64,000 nucleotides of DNA, from contig JANQSF010000117.1 in assembly GCA_028284155.1 (NCBI GenBank), positions 62,001 to 126,000 of the forward strand, given 5' to 3'. The notes under the pieces were generated by a model, which saw only the letters and a list, made by a program, of their open reading frames with translations, was not told where the DNA came from and did not search any database. Positions 27,263 through 36,823 of the stretch are shown in pieces (within the stretch, counting starts at the first letter, position 1; the number at the start of each line of letters is the position of its first letter). Position numbers and translations under genes: made by a program. Origin of the DNA: Phycisphaeraceae bacterium (lineage in GTDB: Bacteria > Planctomycetota > Phycisphaerae > Phycisphaerales > Phycisphaeraceae).

Positions 27263-30100
27263 TCACTCCCGCGTCAGGAACTCGTCCATGTTCAACATCA
27301 CACGCGCCGCCACGACCCACGCGGCGGCCTCGGCCGGCGAAACGCCCTCGGGCTGATACCCACCGACCAGTTTCTTCGCGTCGTCCGACCGTGTGGCATA
27401 CCACGACCGGCTGGTCTCTAACAATTTCGAAAACGACTCCACTTCGTGCGGCGCAGGGTCGCGTGCGACTGTCAAGTTGAAGCCATGTTGGAGACGATCG
27501 ACATCATTGTTGGCGGCTCGACTCACCAACCGCTTGGCCAGTGCCTGCGACGCCTCGACGAACGTGATGTTGTTCAGCGTCGTCAGCGCCATCAACGGCG
27601 TGTTCGAGATGTTGCGGGTCAGGTTGCTCGTATTCGAGTCGGGGCAGTCGAACGTCAGCAGGTTCGGGTGCGGTGACGTGCGTTTGAAGAACGTGTACAT
27701 GCCGCGGCGGAAACGGTCTTCGCCCTTGCTCGTATTCCACTTGAAGTTGTTCGCATAACTGAGCGACGCGATGCCCGCGGGCAGCGGCGGGTAGACGCTT
27801 GGCCCACCAACTTTGTCGGACAGCAACCCGCTGGCCGACAACGCCAGGTCGCGCACGATCTCGGCCTCGACACGGAATCGGTTCTGGCGATGGAGCAATC
27901 GGTTTTCCGGGTCGCGCTCGGCCAATTCGGGCCGGTGCTTCGACGACTGCTGATACGTCTGCGACATGACGATCGTCTTGATCAACGCTTTGCGACTCCA
28001 CTTGAGCCGGATGAACTCCGCGGCCAACCAATCGAGCAGTTGCGGGTGAGTCGGCTTTTCGCCGCGCACGCCAAAGTCATCGACCGTGCGGACAAGACCG
28101 TGCCCGAACAGGTGTTTCCAGACGTGGTTGACCGCGACGCGCGGCGTAAGCGGGTTGGCGGGGTCGACCAGCCAGTGGGCGAGGTCGAGCCGGTCACCGC
28201 CGAGTTTGACCGTCGGGCCGTCGGCTCGCAGCTCAAACTTGTGCATCACGTTGAGCGTGCCACCGGTGACCGGGTCGCCGGGCCGCAGGAAGTCGCCGCG
28301 GATCAGGACCCGTGTCTGTCGCGGGCTGCCGCGCTGCGCGATGACGCGGACGGTCATGTTCGGCGACGCGGGCGCCTGCTTTTTCAGTGCGTCCAGTTCC
28401 TTGCTCAACTCCGCGTACGACTTGTCCCGCGACGCGACGTAGTCGAGCAACGTGTCGCGCTGCTTAGCGGTGCGTTTGGTCGCGTCGCCCTTCAGGATGT
28501 TCACGATCGGCCCCGGCATCCCGTCGTTCGGCTCGCTGCCTGTGCGCAACGAGACACGGAATCGGCCGATCGTGTGCTGGCTGCCGTACTGCTGATCCAA
28601 CACGACCTGCATGTGGGCTGTGCCGTTGATGATCAGCGGCTTCGTGGTGGTGATGTCGATGTGGTGCGGCTTGCCGAACTGCGGCCCGACCGCCCAACCA
28701 GTGTCGAGTTTGGGGTCGATCGCCGCGGCGGCCGGCCAATTGTCTTGTGCGAAATCAGCCTTGGCGGACTTGAGCGCGACGCGGTGGTTCTTGTCGAGTT
28801 TCGGCGTCGTGGCCGCGTAGAAACGCACATCGGACAGGACGAAGTTGCCGTGCTGAACACGTCCGGGCCCGTTGCTCGGCAGACGTTTGTCCGCCAACGT
28901 CTCGATGCGAAGGCCGGTGACGCCCGGTGACGCGGCAAGGTCGCTTTTGAACCAGAGCGTGTACTGGCCCTTGGCGGGGTTCGACCCCGTGACGAGGTAA
29001 GAACCGTCGTCCTGCCGATCGAACCGCACGCCCTCGGAAGCTTCGAGCTTGTCGAACGTGATCGGGTGAAACGCGACGGCGTTGGCCGGCCGCTTGGCGA
29101 GTTGTGCACGCAGGGCCGCTTCGTGCTTGTCCAGTTCTGCAAGCAACGCGTTGCGACGTGCGCTGCGTTTCGACTCCAACGCGGCCACCTTCGCGTCGTG
29201 CTGCTTCTTCAACGTCGCGTACTGCGATTGCGCCGCGACGGATTTGGGGACGGACGTGTTGGCCTCGTCGCCGTTGTTGAAGAACGCGTAGAGCTGGAAG
29301 TATTCGCGCTGCGACATCGCGTCGTACTTATGGTCGTGACACTGAGCGCAGGCGACGGTCAGTCCCATCCAGATCGCGCCGGTCGTGTTCACGCGATCGA
29401 ACACGGCCGCGACGCGAAACTCTTCTTTATCCGTCCCGCCCTCGGTGTTCGTTAACGTCTGGCGGTGGAACGCGGTGGCCAACCGTTGCATCGGCGTCGC
29501 CCCCGGTAGCAGGTCACCGGCCAACTGCTCGATTGTGAACTGATCGAACGGCATGTCGTTATTGATCGCGGCGATGACCCAATCGCGGTACCGCCACGCG
29601 TTGGCGCGCGGGCGATCTTTTTCGTACCCGTCCGAGTCGGCGTAACGTGCTTTGTCCAACCAGTGTCTGCCCCACCGCTCGCCGAAATGCGGCGACGCAA
29701 GCAAACGGTCGACCAACTTCTCATATGCGTCAGGCGACTTGTCATTGACGAACGCTTCGACCTCCGCGGGCGTTGGCGGCAGACCGATCAGGTCGTAACT
29801 CAAACGCTTGATTAGCACATGCCGCGGCGCACGCGGCGAAGGCGCGACGTCGGCCGACCGCAGTCGCGCCGCGACGAAACGGTCCACCGGGTGATCACTG
29901 AACGGCCCGACCTGAACCGTCGGCGGCTCGGCCGAATGGAGCGACTGATAAGCCCAATGCTCAGCCGAATCGCTCGGCCGCGACTCCGCCCCGACGAGCG
30001 GAATCCACCCGGCCGCCGCCAAGGCAATCATGAGCAAGGCGTGAGGACGGCCTAGCCGTCGCCACGGGCGGGCAGATACAAGTCGAAACCCTGACCACAT
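27263..30100 (-). CDS. DUF1549/DUF1553 planctomycete surface/periplasmic protein
   Basis: The 945-residue protein has an N-terminal signal (residues ~18-38). A DUF1549 domain follows (HPVDRFVAARL, LIKRLSYDLIGLPPTPAEV, HFGERWGRHWLDKARYADSDG) with a heme-like C251-x2-C254-H255 in ACAQCHDHKYD. A middle region looks beta-rich and binding-like. The DUF1553 domain contains TPRVAVNHVWKHLFGHGLVRT and NRLLHRQNRFRVEAE. The N-terminal PSCyt1 cytochrome domain that many homologues carry is absent. It is the first gene of a two-gene operon with DUF1501. AGGAG lies 8 bases before the ATG. Confidence 0.9.
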   Translation of the reverse strand: MWSGFRLVSARPWRRLGRPHALLMIALAAAGWIPLVGAESRPSDSAEHWAYQSLHSAEPPTVQVGPFSDHPVDRFVAARLRSADVAPSPRAPRHVLIKRLSYDLIGLPPTPAEVEAFVNDKSPDAYEKLVDRLLASPHFGERWGRHWLDKARYADSDGYEKDRPRANAWRYRDWVIAAINNDMPFDQFTIEQLAGDLLPGATPMQRLATAFHRQTLTNTEGGTDKEEFRVAAVFDRVNTTGAIWMGLTVACAQCHDHKYDAMSQREYFQLYAFFNNGDEANTSVPKSVAAQSQYATLKKQHDAKVAALESKRSARRNALLAELDKHEAALRAQLAKRPANAVAFHPITFDKLEASEGVRFDRQDDGSYLVTGSNPAKGQYTLWFKSDLAASPGVTGLRIETLADKRLPSNGPGRVQHGNFVLSDVRFYAATTPKLDKNHRVALKSAKADFAQDNWPAAAAIDPKLDTGWAVGPQFGKPHHIDITTTKPLIINGTAHMQVVLDQQYGSQHTIGRFRVSLRTGSEPNDGMPGPIVNILKGDATKRTAKQRDTLLDYVASRDKSYAELSKELDALKKQAPASPNMTVRVIAQRGSPRQTRVLIRGDFLRPGDPVTGGTLNVMHKFELRADGPTVKLGGDRLDLAHWLVDPANPLTPRVAVNHVWKHLFGHGLVRTVDDFGVRGEKPTHPQLLDWLAAEFIRLKWSRKALIKTIVMSQTYQQSSKHRPELAERDPENRLLHRQNRFRVEAEIVRDLALSASGLLSDKVGGPSVYPPLPAGIASLSYANNFKWNTSKGEDRFRRGMYTFFKRTSPHPNLLTFDCPDSNTSNLTRNISNTPLMALTTLNNITFVEASQALAKRLVSRAANNDVDRLQHGFNLTVARDPAPHEVESFSKLLETSRSWYATRSDDAKKLVGGYQPEGVSPAEAAAWVVAARVMLNMDEFLTRE

Positions 30101-30193
30101 GGGCGGATCTCCTGGGAGTCAGCATGCATCTTAGCCGGTCGCTTCTGAGGCTAAACCGGCCTATTTGGCATGGGGATTTGACCCGTCAACAGG

Positions 30194-30223
30194 TTGTCCC
30201 CAACCAAATCCATGTCCTATAAT
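30194..30223 (+). promoter_or_regulatory. Sigma-70-type promoter
   Basis: TTGTCC (30194-30199) and a consensus TATAAT (30218-30223) are separated by 18 bases. It points toward the sigma-factor gene 370 bases away. The region 30101-30600 has no convincing gene. Confidence 0.5.
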
Positions 30224-30229
30224 CGGTTA

Positions 30230-30538
30230 AACCGGGTCACCTCCCAATCAGTCAAGACATCCAAACTATCGATCCGGTCACCAAGTCTCCCACACGGGAA
30301 AACTGTTTAAGTAAATTATTTAAAAGTACTTATGCGTCAAAATGGGGCAATTCCTCGAACCGGCGTGTCCCTCATGCGTAGAAACAGCTCGAATCGTCGA
30401 GAGTCCGCCCAATCCGAACGCAGTTTTTTTGTCCACGAACCTTGGCGAATGCCGATTCGTAGTTAAGATAGGTAAAATTGTTCTCATTCTTTCTCCTCCG
30501 CCCCGATCGGTACTCCCTCCACCGGTCGGGGTTTTTTC
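30230..30538 (+). ncRNA. Candidate leader RNA or small RNA upstream of the sigma-factor gene
   Basis: A transcript from the predicted promoter would run about 310 bases to a strong terminator. The interval is AT-rich for this genome and contains no good open frame on the plus strand. It may be an independent small RNA or a leader with premature termination controlling the sigma gene. No known riboswitch was recognised. Confidence 0.35.
30501..30538 (+). terminator. Intrinsic terminator before the sigma-factor gene
   Basis: The stem CCCCGATCGG/CCGGTCGGGG (one U-G pair, 11-base loop) is followed by TTTTTTCTT. It lies 62 bases before the sigma-factor ATG. Confidence 0.7.
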
Positions 30539-30600
30539 TTGCCCAACCCCAACATCGGCCACCCGGTGTCGCCGATCGGGGGACGTCCTAGGCTTTAACG

Positions 30601-31212
30601 ATGTCTTCCGCCCCGATGCAACTCGACGCGGCTGAGCAGGCTTTGCTCGACAGCCTGCGAGCGGGCGACGAGGCCGCTTACGAAACGCTGGTGCGCGACT
30701 TCGGCGGGCCGATGTTGGCCGTCACGCGACGCATGCTCGGCAACGAGGACGACGCGCGCGACGCTTTGCAGGACGCGTTCCTTTCGGCCTTCAAGGCCAT
30801 CGATCGGTTTCAGGGCGGGTCGAAACTCTCGACGTGGTTGCACCGGATCGCCGTCAACGCGTCGCTCATGAAGCTGCGCACCAAGCGACGACGCAGCGAG
30901 CGATCGATCGAGGCGATGCTGCCTCAGTACGACGAATCCGGCCACCGTGTGCGTGACAACGACACTTGGCCGACCGACGGGGCCATCGCACTTCAGCGGC
31001 AGGAGACGCGGCAACAAGTGCGCGACGCGATCGACGAATTACCCGAAAGTTACCGAACCGTCTTGCTGCTTCGTGACATCGAAGAGTTGAACACGAAAGA
31101 GACGGCCGACATGCTCGACGTGAGCGAGAGTGTCGTCAAGACCCGTCTGCACCGCGCACGGTTGGCGCTGCGCAACCTGTTGGCTGAAACATTTGGGACG
31201 CAAGCCGAATGA
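30601..31212 (+). CDS. ECF-family RNA polymerase sigma factor (RpoE-like)
   Basis: The 203-residue protein has sigma region 2 (RMLGNEDDARDALQDAFLSAFKAIDRFQGGSKLSTWLHRIAVN) and region 4 (IDELPESYRTVLLLRDIEELNTKETADMLDVSESVVKTRLHRAR, split here by motif). There is no region 1.1 or 3, as in ECF sigma factors. It recruits RNA polymerase to stress or envelope regulons. The stop overlaps the ATG of a zinc-binding anti-sigma-like gene by 4 bases, so the pair is translationally coupled and the partner probably holds this sigma factor inactive. Confidence 0.93.
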   Translation: MSSAPMQLDAAEQALLDSLRAGDEAAYETLVRDFGGPMLAVTRRMLGNEDDARDALQDAFLSAFKAIDRFQGGSKLSTWLHRIAVNASLMKLRTKRRRSERSIEAMLPQYDESGHRVRDNDTWPTDGAIALQRQETRQQVRDAIDELPESYRTVLLLRDIEELNTKETADMLDVSESVVKTRLHRARLALRNLLAETFGTQAE

Positions 31213-31463
31213 ACTGCCGAGAGTGCCTCGATTTTCTGTCCGACTACCGGAACGGCGAGCTGCCGGACGAGCAGCGCGCGGTGTTCGAGACCCATCTAAG
31301 CAAGTGTCCGCCCTGTCGCGACTTTCTTGACTCGTATTGCGAGTCGATCCGCATGGCCAAGGACTGCTGCTGCCCCGACCCTGACGGGCCCGTTCCGGAC
31401 AAAGTGCCCGATGCGCTGGTCAACGCCATTCTCAAGGCGCGCGATGCTAGCCGGGATTCTTGA
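31209..31463 (+). CDS. Small zinc-finger anti-sigma factor-like protein
   Basis: The 84-residue protein contains the ZAS signature H-x3-C-x2-C (HLSKCPPC) after an MNCRECLDFLSDY lead with further Cys residues. No membrane segment is visible, so it resembles soluble redox- or zinc-responsive anti-sigma factors. A Cys-rich KDCCCPDPDG follows the motif, which could add redox sensing. Its ATG overlaps the sigma-factor stop. Confidence 0.8.
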   Translation: MNCRECLDFLSDYRNGELPDEQRAVFETHLSKCPPCRDFLDSYCESIRMAKDCCCPDPDGPVPDKVPDALVNAILKARDASRDS

Positions 31464-31602
31464 TTGCCTGTCACCGAACCAACCTGACCGCATCAAAGTG
31501 GGCGATACAGACCTGTGCGTACCCGTCTACGACTCGAGGGTCGCATCTCAGGATCTGTTGCGTACATGCGGCATCAATGGATGATGTGGAATACACCGTT
31601 CG

Positions 31603-33333
31603 ATGAACAGGTTAGTGACTCCGGTTGGCCCGAGTACGAGTAACGCTGTCATGTCCGAAGCAACACTGACGCAACCCGCGACTGATGCGAGCGCTTCGCC
31701 GAATGGCTTAGTTGCTGTCGCGCAGCGCTACGCCTCGCGCATCAAGTGGGCATCGGCCGCGCTGATTCTCATCAGCCTGATGTTGCTCTTCCGCGCGCTG
31801 CCGACCGAAGACCTGATCGCGCAACTCAAGACTTGGCTGGACAGCCTGGGCTTCTGGGGGCCGATCGCGTTTGCGCTAATCTACATCGTGGCGGTCATTG
31901 TCATGGCTCCCGGCTCATTGCTTACACTGGCGGCCGGTACGGTCTTCGGTCTGTGGACTGGCACGGTTGTGGTGGTCGTCGCGGCAAACACCGGCGCGGC
32001 GTTGGCGTTCCTGATCGCCCGTTACGTCGCACGCGATGCGGTGGCGAAGAAGATCGAGTCGCGCCCCAAGTTCAAAGCCATCGACCGGGCTATCAGCGAG
32101 GGCGGCTGGAAGGTCGTGGCGATGCTCCGCCTGTCGCCGGCCGTGCCTTTCAACGTGCAGAATTACATGTACGGCCTGACGGGCGTGAAGTTTCTGACGG
32201 CCGTGCTGACCAGCCTGGTGGCGATGTTGCCCGGGACGTTTCTGTACGTCTACCTCGGCTACGTCGGCGGCGCGGCGCTGGGCGGCGACCGCCAGAAGTC
32301 GCCTGCTGAATGGGTCGTGCTGGCGGTCGGCCTGCTGGCCACGATCGGCGTCACCGTCTACGTCACGAAACTGGCCAAGAAGAAGCTCGAAGAACAGACC
32401 GACATCGACGGCGCCGAAGATCAGCCGGAGTCAGCCACGGACGAGCCGCAGACGCCCAAGGGCATGCCGTGGGGAGCTTTGGCAACGACGGTGGTCGCAC
32501 TGGTGCTCGTCTCCGCCGCGGCCGTCGCGACGCTCAAGCCTGCCGTCATCTACAAACTGATCGGCGTCCCGCCGCGCGTCGCGCTGGCCGAGTCGTACAT
32601 GCCAAAGCCGTACGGGCCGAAGGTCGATCACGCGCTATTCGACGCGGTGTTGAAAGAACACGTTGACGAACATGGCTGGGTCGACTATGCGGCGCTCAAG
32701 CAAGACCCGGCCAAACTCGACGCATACATCGATCAGGTCGGCAAAGTCGATTTCGAGGCATTGGGTCGCAATCAGAAACTCGCGCTGTTGATCAATGCTT
32801 ACAACGCGTTCACGCTCAAGCTCATCATCGACAACTATCCCGTGGACACAATCCGGACGATAGACGGTCGCAAACCTTGGCACACACGTCGCTGGCAAGT
32901 TGGCGATCACCAGTGGACGTTGCATGAAATCGAGCATGACCAAATTCGGCCGCACTTCTACGAGCCGCGCATCCACTTTGCCGTCGTGTGCGCGGCGATC
33001 GGCTGCCCCCCGCTGCGCAACGAGGCGTACTCGGCCGACCGGATCGAGCAGCAGTTGGCGGAGCAGACCGCGTACGTCCACGACCCGGCCAAACAACGGT
33101 GGTACAAACTCGTCTCGGCCGATGACGACGGTCGGTCGACGCTGCACTTGACACAGCTTTACAAGTGGTACGGCCACGACTTCAAACAGGTCGCCGGGTC
33201 CGTGTTGCGGTATGTTGCCGCCCAACGGCCGAGCGACGAGTTGAACCAACTGCTCAAGGACGGCAAGACCGTCCCGCGGGTCGAGTACCTTGAGTACGAC
33301 TGGACGTTGAACGATGTGAAAAACCGCCCGTAG
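31603..33333 (+). CDS. TVP38/TMEM64 (VTT-domain) membrane protein fused to DUF547
   Basis: The N-terminal ~250 residues form a DedA-like VTT/TVP38 membrane domain. It contains GFWGPIAFALIYIVAVIVMA, GTVFGLWTGT, the family motif FLIARYVARDAV, and LRLSPAVPFNVQNYMYGLTG. After a charged linker and one more membrane helix (~285-305) comes a DUF547 domain, which is usually secreted: YAALKQDPAKLDAYI, NQKLALLINAYNAFTLKLI, FAVVCAAIGCPPL. The fusion suggests a membrane-anchored periplasmic DUF547 module. The downstream MerA-like flavoprotein is a frequent TVP38 neighbour. The ATG at 31651 is an alternative start. Confidence 0.85.
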   Translation: MNRLVTPVGPSTSNAVMSEATLTQPATDASASPNGLVAVAQRYASRIKWASAALILISLMLLFRALPTEDLIAQLKTWLDSLGFWGPIAFALIYIVAVIVMAPGSLLTLAAGTVFGLWTGTVVVVVAANTGAALAFLIARYVARDAVAKKIESRPKFKAIDRAISEGGWKVVAMLRLSPAVPFNVQNYMYGLTGVKFLTAVLTSLVAMLPGTFLYVYLGYVGGAALGGDRQKSPAEWVVLAVGLLATIGVTVYVTKLAKKKLEEQTDIDGAEDQPESATDEPQTPKGMPWGALATTVVALVLVSAAAVATLKPAVIYKLIGVPPRVALAESYMPKPYGPKVDHALFDAVLKEHVDEHGWVDYAALKQDPAKLDAYIDQVGKVDFEALGRNQKLALLINAYNAFTLKLIIDNYPVDTIRTIDGRKPWHTRRWQVGDHQWTLHEIEHDQIRPHFYEPRIHFAVVCAAIGCPPLRNEAYSADRIEQQLAEQTAYVHDPAKQRWYKLVSADDDGRSTLHLTQLYKWYGHDFKQVAGSVLRYVAAQRPSDELNQLLKDGKTVPRVEYLEYDWTLNDVKNRP

Positions 33334-33368
33334 GACGGGCCACGTGCGATTTAGGATGAATACTCTGA

Positions 33369-33566
33369 ATGCCGCGAAGCGGCCCAAGGCGCACAGCCCG
33401 GCGTTTTAACGCCGGGTCGCAGGACACCACGACGATAAAAGCCCCAACGGGGCGCAGGCGTTGTGCGGCCCTTGCCTGCGCCCCGTTGGGGCTTGAATGC
33501 TTGGTTCGAACGTACCTGACCCCGGGTTGAAACCCGGGGCTACGCGCCCGCGCCGCTTCGCGGCAA
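33369..33566. repeat. Cluster of nested inverted repeats
   Basis: Several palindromes nest here: CCCGGCGTTTTAACGCCGGG (33398-33417), GCCCCAACGGGGCGCAGGC (33441-33459) with its complement at 33474-33492, CCCCGGGTTGAAACCCGGGG near 33520-33539, and outer TGCCGCGAAGCGGC/GCCGCTTCGCGGCA. It separates the TVP38-DUF547 gene from the flavoprotein gene. Confidence 0.75.
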
Positions 33567-33658
33567 TGAATGTCCCGCCCAAGCGTGGCCTGTCAAGACC
33601 ACTGATGCCGCACGGAAGGACGCTTGGCCCAACCTGCCGATTACTGATAGGACCCGAA

Positions 33659-35236
33659 ATGACCGCCACCGACACCACCCCCGCGCCGACCGGTGTTGAA
33701 CGACTGCTCGACGACATCCCTGAACTTGCGCCGCTCGACGCGCACAACCGCAAGCTCGCGTCAAATGTCCACCCGCACGACTGGATCAACCCCGAGCCGG
33801 CTGAGCGATACAACCTGGTCGTCATCGGCGCGGGGACGGCCGGCCTGGTCACGGCGATCGGCGCGGCGGGCCTGGGCGCGAAGGTCGCGCTGGTCGAGCG
33901 GAAGCTGATGGGCGGCGACTGCCTGAACGTCGGCTGCGTGCCAAGCAAGGCGCTCATCCGCGCCGCCCGCGCCGCGGCCGACGTGCGCGACGCACGCGAG
34001 TTCGGCGTCAACGTGCCCGACGGCGTGACGATTGACTTCCCCAAGATCATGGAACGCATGCGCCGCCTACGGGCTGACATCAGCCCGCACGACAGCGCGC
34101 AGCGTTTCGCCGACCAGGGGATCGACGTGTTCATCGGCAACGGCGTGTTCGAGTCGGACGACACGGTCGCCGTCGGCGACAAGAAGCTCAAGTTCACCAA
34201 GGCCGTCATCGCCACCGGCGCGCGGGCGGCCGAGCTGACCACGCCGGGGTTGGCCGAGGCCGGCTACTTGACCAACGAAACAGTCTTCTCGCTGACCGAG
34301 TTGCCCAAGCGGCTGGGCGTCATCGGCGCGGGGCCGATCGGTTGCGAGCTGGCGCAGGCGTTCGCGCGGTTCGGCAGCGAGGTGTACCTCGTCGAATCCG
34401 AACACAGCATCATGACACGCGAAGACCCGGACGCCGCCGCGATCGTCGAGCAACACATGACCGAGCGCGACGGCATCAAGCTGCTGTGCTGCGGTAAGAA
34501 CCTGACCGTTAGGGCCGAGAGCGACGGCAAGCACTTGGAGGTCGATTCGCACGGCACGCATTACGACGTCGTCGTCGACGAGATCCTCGTCGGCGTCGGC
34601 CGAGCGCCGAACGTCGAGGGGCTCGGGCTGGACAAAGTCAATGTGCAGTTCGATACGAAGCGCGGCATCGAGGTGGACGACAAGCTACGCACGACCAACA
34701 AGCGTATCTTCGCGTGCGGCGACGTGGCGTCGAAGTACAAGTTCACTCACACAGCCGACGCGCTGGCGCGGATCGTCATCCAGAACAGCCTGTTCCCATT
34801 CAAGCCCGGCGCTCGGGCCAGCGCCTTGACCATCCCGTGGTGTACTTACACCGACCCCGAGGTCGCGCACGTCGGGATGTACGCCGAGGACGCCAAAGCG
34901 GCCGGCATCGAGACGGACGAGTTCCGCGTCGACCTATCCGGCCTCGACCGCGCGATCCTCGACGGCGAGACCGAGGGGTTTATCAAGGTGCTGACCAAGA
35001 AGGGCAAGGACCAGATCGTCGGCGCGACGATCGTCGCGCGCCACGCGGGCGAGATGATCAGCGAAGTCACACTGGCGATGGTCGCCGGCGTGGGGCTGGG
35101 CACGATCGCTAACACGATCCACCCGTATCCGACTCAGGCCGAGGTGATCAAACGCGCGGGCGACGCGTACAACCGTACGCGGCTGACGCCGTTTGTTGCC
35201 AGTCTGTTCAAGAAGATCATGGCGTGGCAGCGCTGA
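33659..35236 (+). CDS. Pyridine nucleotide-disulfide oxidoreductase (mercuric reductase-like)
   Basis: The class I flavoprotein of 525 residues has FAD-binding VVIGAGTAGL at ~54-63. The redox disulfide is GGDCLNVGCVPSK (C88 and C93). A second GxGxxG (GVIGAGPIGCELA), FACGDVA, and the C-terminal dimer motif TIHPYPTQAEV with the catalytic His follow. It resembles MerA but lacks the N-terminal HMA domain and the C-terminal Cys pair that bind mercury, so mercury reduction is not supported. A ~50-residue N-terminal extension precedes FAD binding. The ATG at 33659 has AGGA 7 bases upstream. Confidence 0.88.
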   Translation: MTATDTTPAPTGVERLLDDIPELAPLDAHNRKLASNVHPHDWINPEPAERYNLVVIGAGTAGLVTAIGAAGLGAKVALVERKLMGGDCLNVGCVPSKALIRAARAAADVRDAREFGVNVPDGVTIDFPKIMERMRRLRADISPHDSAQRFADQGIDVFIGNGVFESDDTVAVGDKKLKFTKAVIATGARAAELTTPGLAEAGYLTNETVFSLTELPKRLGVIGAGPIGCELAQAFARFGSEVYLVESEHSIMTREDPDAAAIVEQHMTERDGIKLLCCGKNLTVRAESDGKHLEVDSHGTHYDVVVDEILVGVGRAPNVEGLGLDKVNVQFDTKRGIEVDDKLRTTNKRIFACGDVASKYKFTHTADALARIVIQNSLFPFKPGARASALTIPWCTYTDPEVAHVGMYAEDAKAAGIETDEFRVDLSGLDRAILDGETEGFIKVLTKKGKDQIVGATIVARHAGEMISEVTLAMVAGVGLGTIANTIHPYPTQAEVIKRAGDAYNRTRLTPFVASLFKKIMAWQR

Positions 35237-35336
35237 AGACGACGCGCCACACTCACCTGTTGGGAGTCTTGTGAAGCTGCGCCTTTCCGAAGGATCGGAT
35301 CACTGTGCAATTGAACGCGGTTACCTTGCTCCCAAT

Positions 35337-35358
35337 CCGGGTCTTCGGAAAGACCCGG
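35337..35358. repeat. Palindrome CCGGGTCTTTCCGAA type
   Basis: CCGGGTCTT and AAGACCCGG arms surround a short loop. It is related to the palindrome at 1631-1652 and to a partial copy at 35281-35298. The spacer 35237-35450 holds no gene. Confidence 0.5.
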
Positions 35359-35450
35359 CCTCGCTTCCAATGTGCATCGACGACCCACCCCACTTGCGTC
35401 ACGTCGCGTTGTCGGTTGGAATCTAACCCGACACGGTCAGGAGTCCACGC

Positions 35451-36809
35451 ATGTCCAAATCTGTAGAACAGGAAGTTAAGCAATTCATGACCGGGCTGAA
35501 ACGGCGCAACCCTGGTGAACCGGAGTTTCACCAGGCTGTGCATGAGGTCGTCGAGTCGCTGATGCCGTTCCTGCTGGACAATCGCCGATACTACGACGCA
35601 AACATCCTCGAGCGGCTGACCGAGCCGGACCGTGTGATCATGTTCCGCGTCTGCTGGCATGACGACGAGGGCAACATCCGCACGAACCGCGCCTGGCGTG
35701 TGCAGTTCAACAACTCGATCGGGCCTTACAAGGGTGGCCTGCGTTTTCACAAGTCGGTCACGCTGAGCGTGCTCAAATTCCTCGGGTTCGAGCAGATCTT
35801 CAAGAACGCTCTGACCGGCCTGCCGATGGGCGGGGCCAAGGGCGGCAGCAACTTCAACCCCAAGGGCAAGAGCGACGCGGAGGTCATGCGTTTCTGTCAG
35901 TCGCTCATGACCGAACTGCACCGCCACATCGGCGAAGACACCGACGTGCCGGCCGGCGACATCGGCGTCGGGGCGCGCGAGATCGGCTACCTGTTCGGCC
36001 AATACAAACGGCTCGAAAACCGCTTCACCGGCACGCTCACCGGCAAGGGCCTCACGTTCGGCGGCAGCCTCGTCCGCACCGAGGCGACCGGCTACGGCGC
36101 GGTCTACTTCATGCAGAACATGCTCGAACAGCACGGCGACGGCGTCGAGGGCAAGACGGCGATCGTCTCAGGCTCGGGCAACGTCGCGCTGTACTGCATC
36201 CAGAAACTGAACCAACTCGGCGCAAAGGTTGTCACCGCGTCGGACTCCGGCGGCACGATCCACGACCCCGACGGGATCAACGCCGAGAAGTGGGACTGGC
36301 TGCGCGAGTTGAAGGAGGTCCGCCGCGGCCGCGTGAGCGAGTACGCGGAGCAGTTCGACGGCGCGACGTTCCTCAAGGGCAAGGCGCCGTGGGGCATCAA
36401 GGCCGACCTGGCCTTCCCCTGCGCGACGCAGAACGAACTGGACGAAGACGACGCCAAGACGATGGTGCAGCACGGCGTGTGCGCCGTGGCTGAGGGCGCG
36501 AACATGCCCAGCACTTACGAGGCAATGCAACACTTCCTGGCCAACAAGGTGCTGTTCGGGCCGGCCAAAGCGGCCAACGCCGGCGGCGTCGCCGTGTCCG
36601 GCCTCGAACAAAGCCAGAACGCGCTCCGCATCGCTTGGACGCGCCCCGAAGTCGACAAGCGTCTGCACGGCATCATGGCCGAGATTCACAACAAGTGCGT
36701 CGAGTATGGCAAAGACCCGAGCAACGGTCAGGTCGATTACGTCAAAGGCGCGAACGTCGCAGGCTTCAAGAAAGTCGCCGACGCGATGCTGGCGTACGGC
36801 GTGGTTTGA
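35451..36809 (+). CDS. gdhA: NADP-type glutamate dehydrogenase
   Basis: GdhA interconverts 2-oxoglutarate plus ammonia and glutamate. The 452-residue hexameric-type enzyme has WRVQFNNSIGPYKGGLRFH, the catalytic Lys region GLPMGGAKGGSNFNPKGKSD, VPAGDIGVGAREIGYLFG, and the Rossmann segment TAIVSGSGNVALYCIQKL. Length and motifs match the 450-residue bacterial NADP-dependent class. It is transcribed alone, with repeat-containing spacers on both sides. Confidence 0.95.
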   Translation: MSKSVEQEVKQFMTGLKRRNPGEPEFHQAVHEVVESLMPFLLDNRRYYDANILERLTEPDRVIMFRVCWHDDEGNIRTNRAWRVQFNNSIGPYKGGLRFHKSVTLSVLKFLGFEQIFKNALTGLPMGGAKGGSNFNPKGKSDAEVMRFCQSLMTELHRHIGEDTDVPAGDIGVGAREIGYLFGQYKRLENRFTGTLTGKGLTFGGSLVRTEATGYGAVYFMQNMLEQHGDGVEGKTAIVSGSGNVALYCIQKLNQLGAKVVTASDSGGTIHDPDGINAEKWDWLRELKEVRRGRVSEYAEQFDGATFLKGKAPWGIKADLAFPCATQNELDEDDAKTMVQHGVCAVAEGANMPSTYEAMQHFLANKVLFGPAKAANAGGVAVSGLEQSQNALRIAWTRPEVDKRLHGIMAEIHNKCVEYGKDPSNGQVDYVKGANVAGFKKVADAMLAYGVV

Positions 36810-36823
36810 AAACGCGAAAACAT

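Noticed and set aside
30320..30562. 80-codon minus-strand frame in the sigma-gene leader
   Set aside because: It crosses the terminator and has no Shine-Dalgarno or recognisable domain; a leader/RNA explanation fits better.
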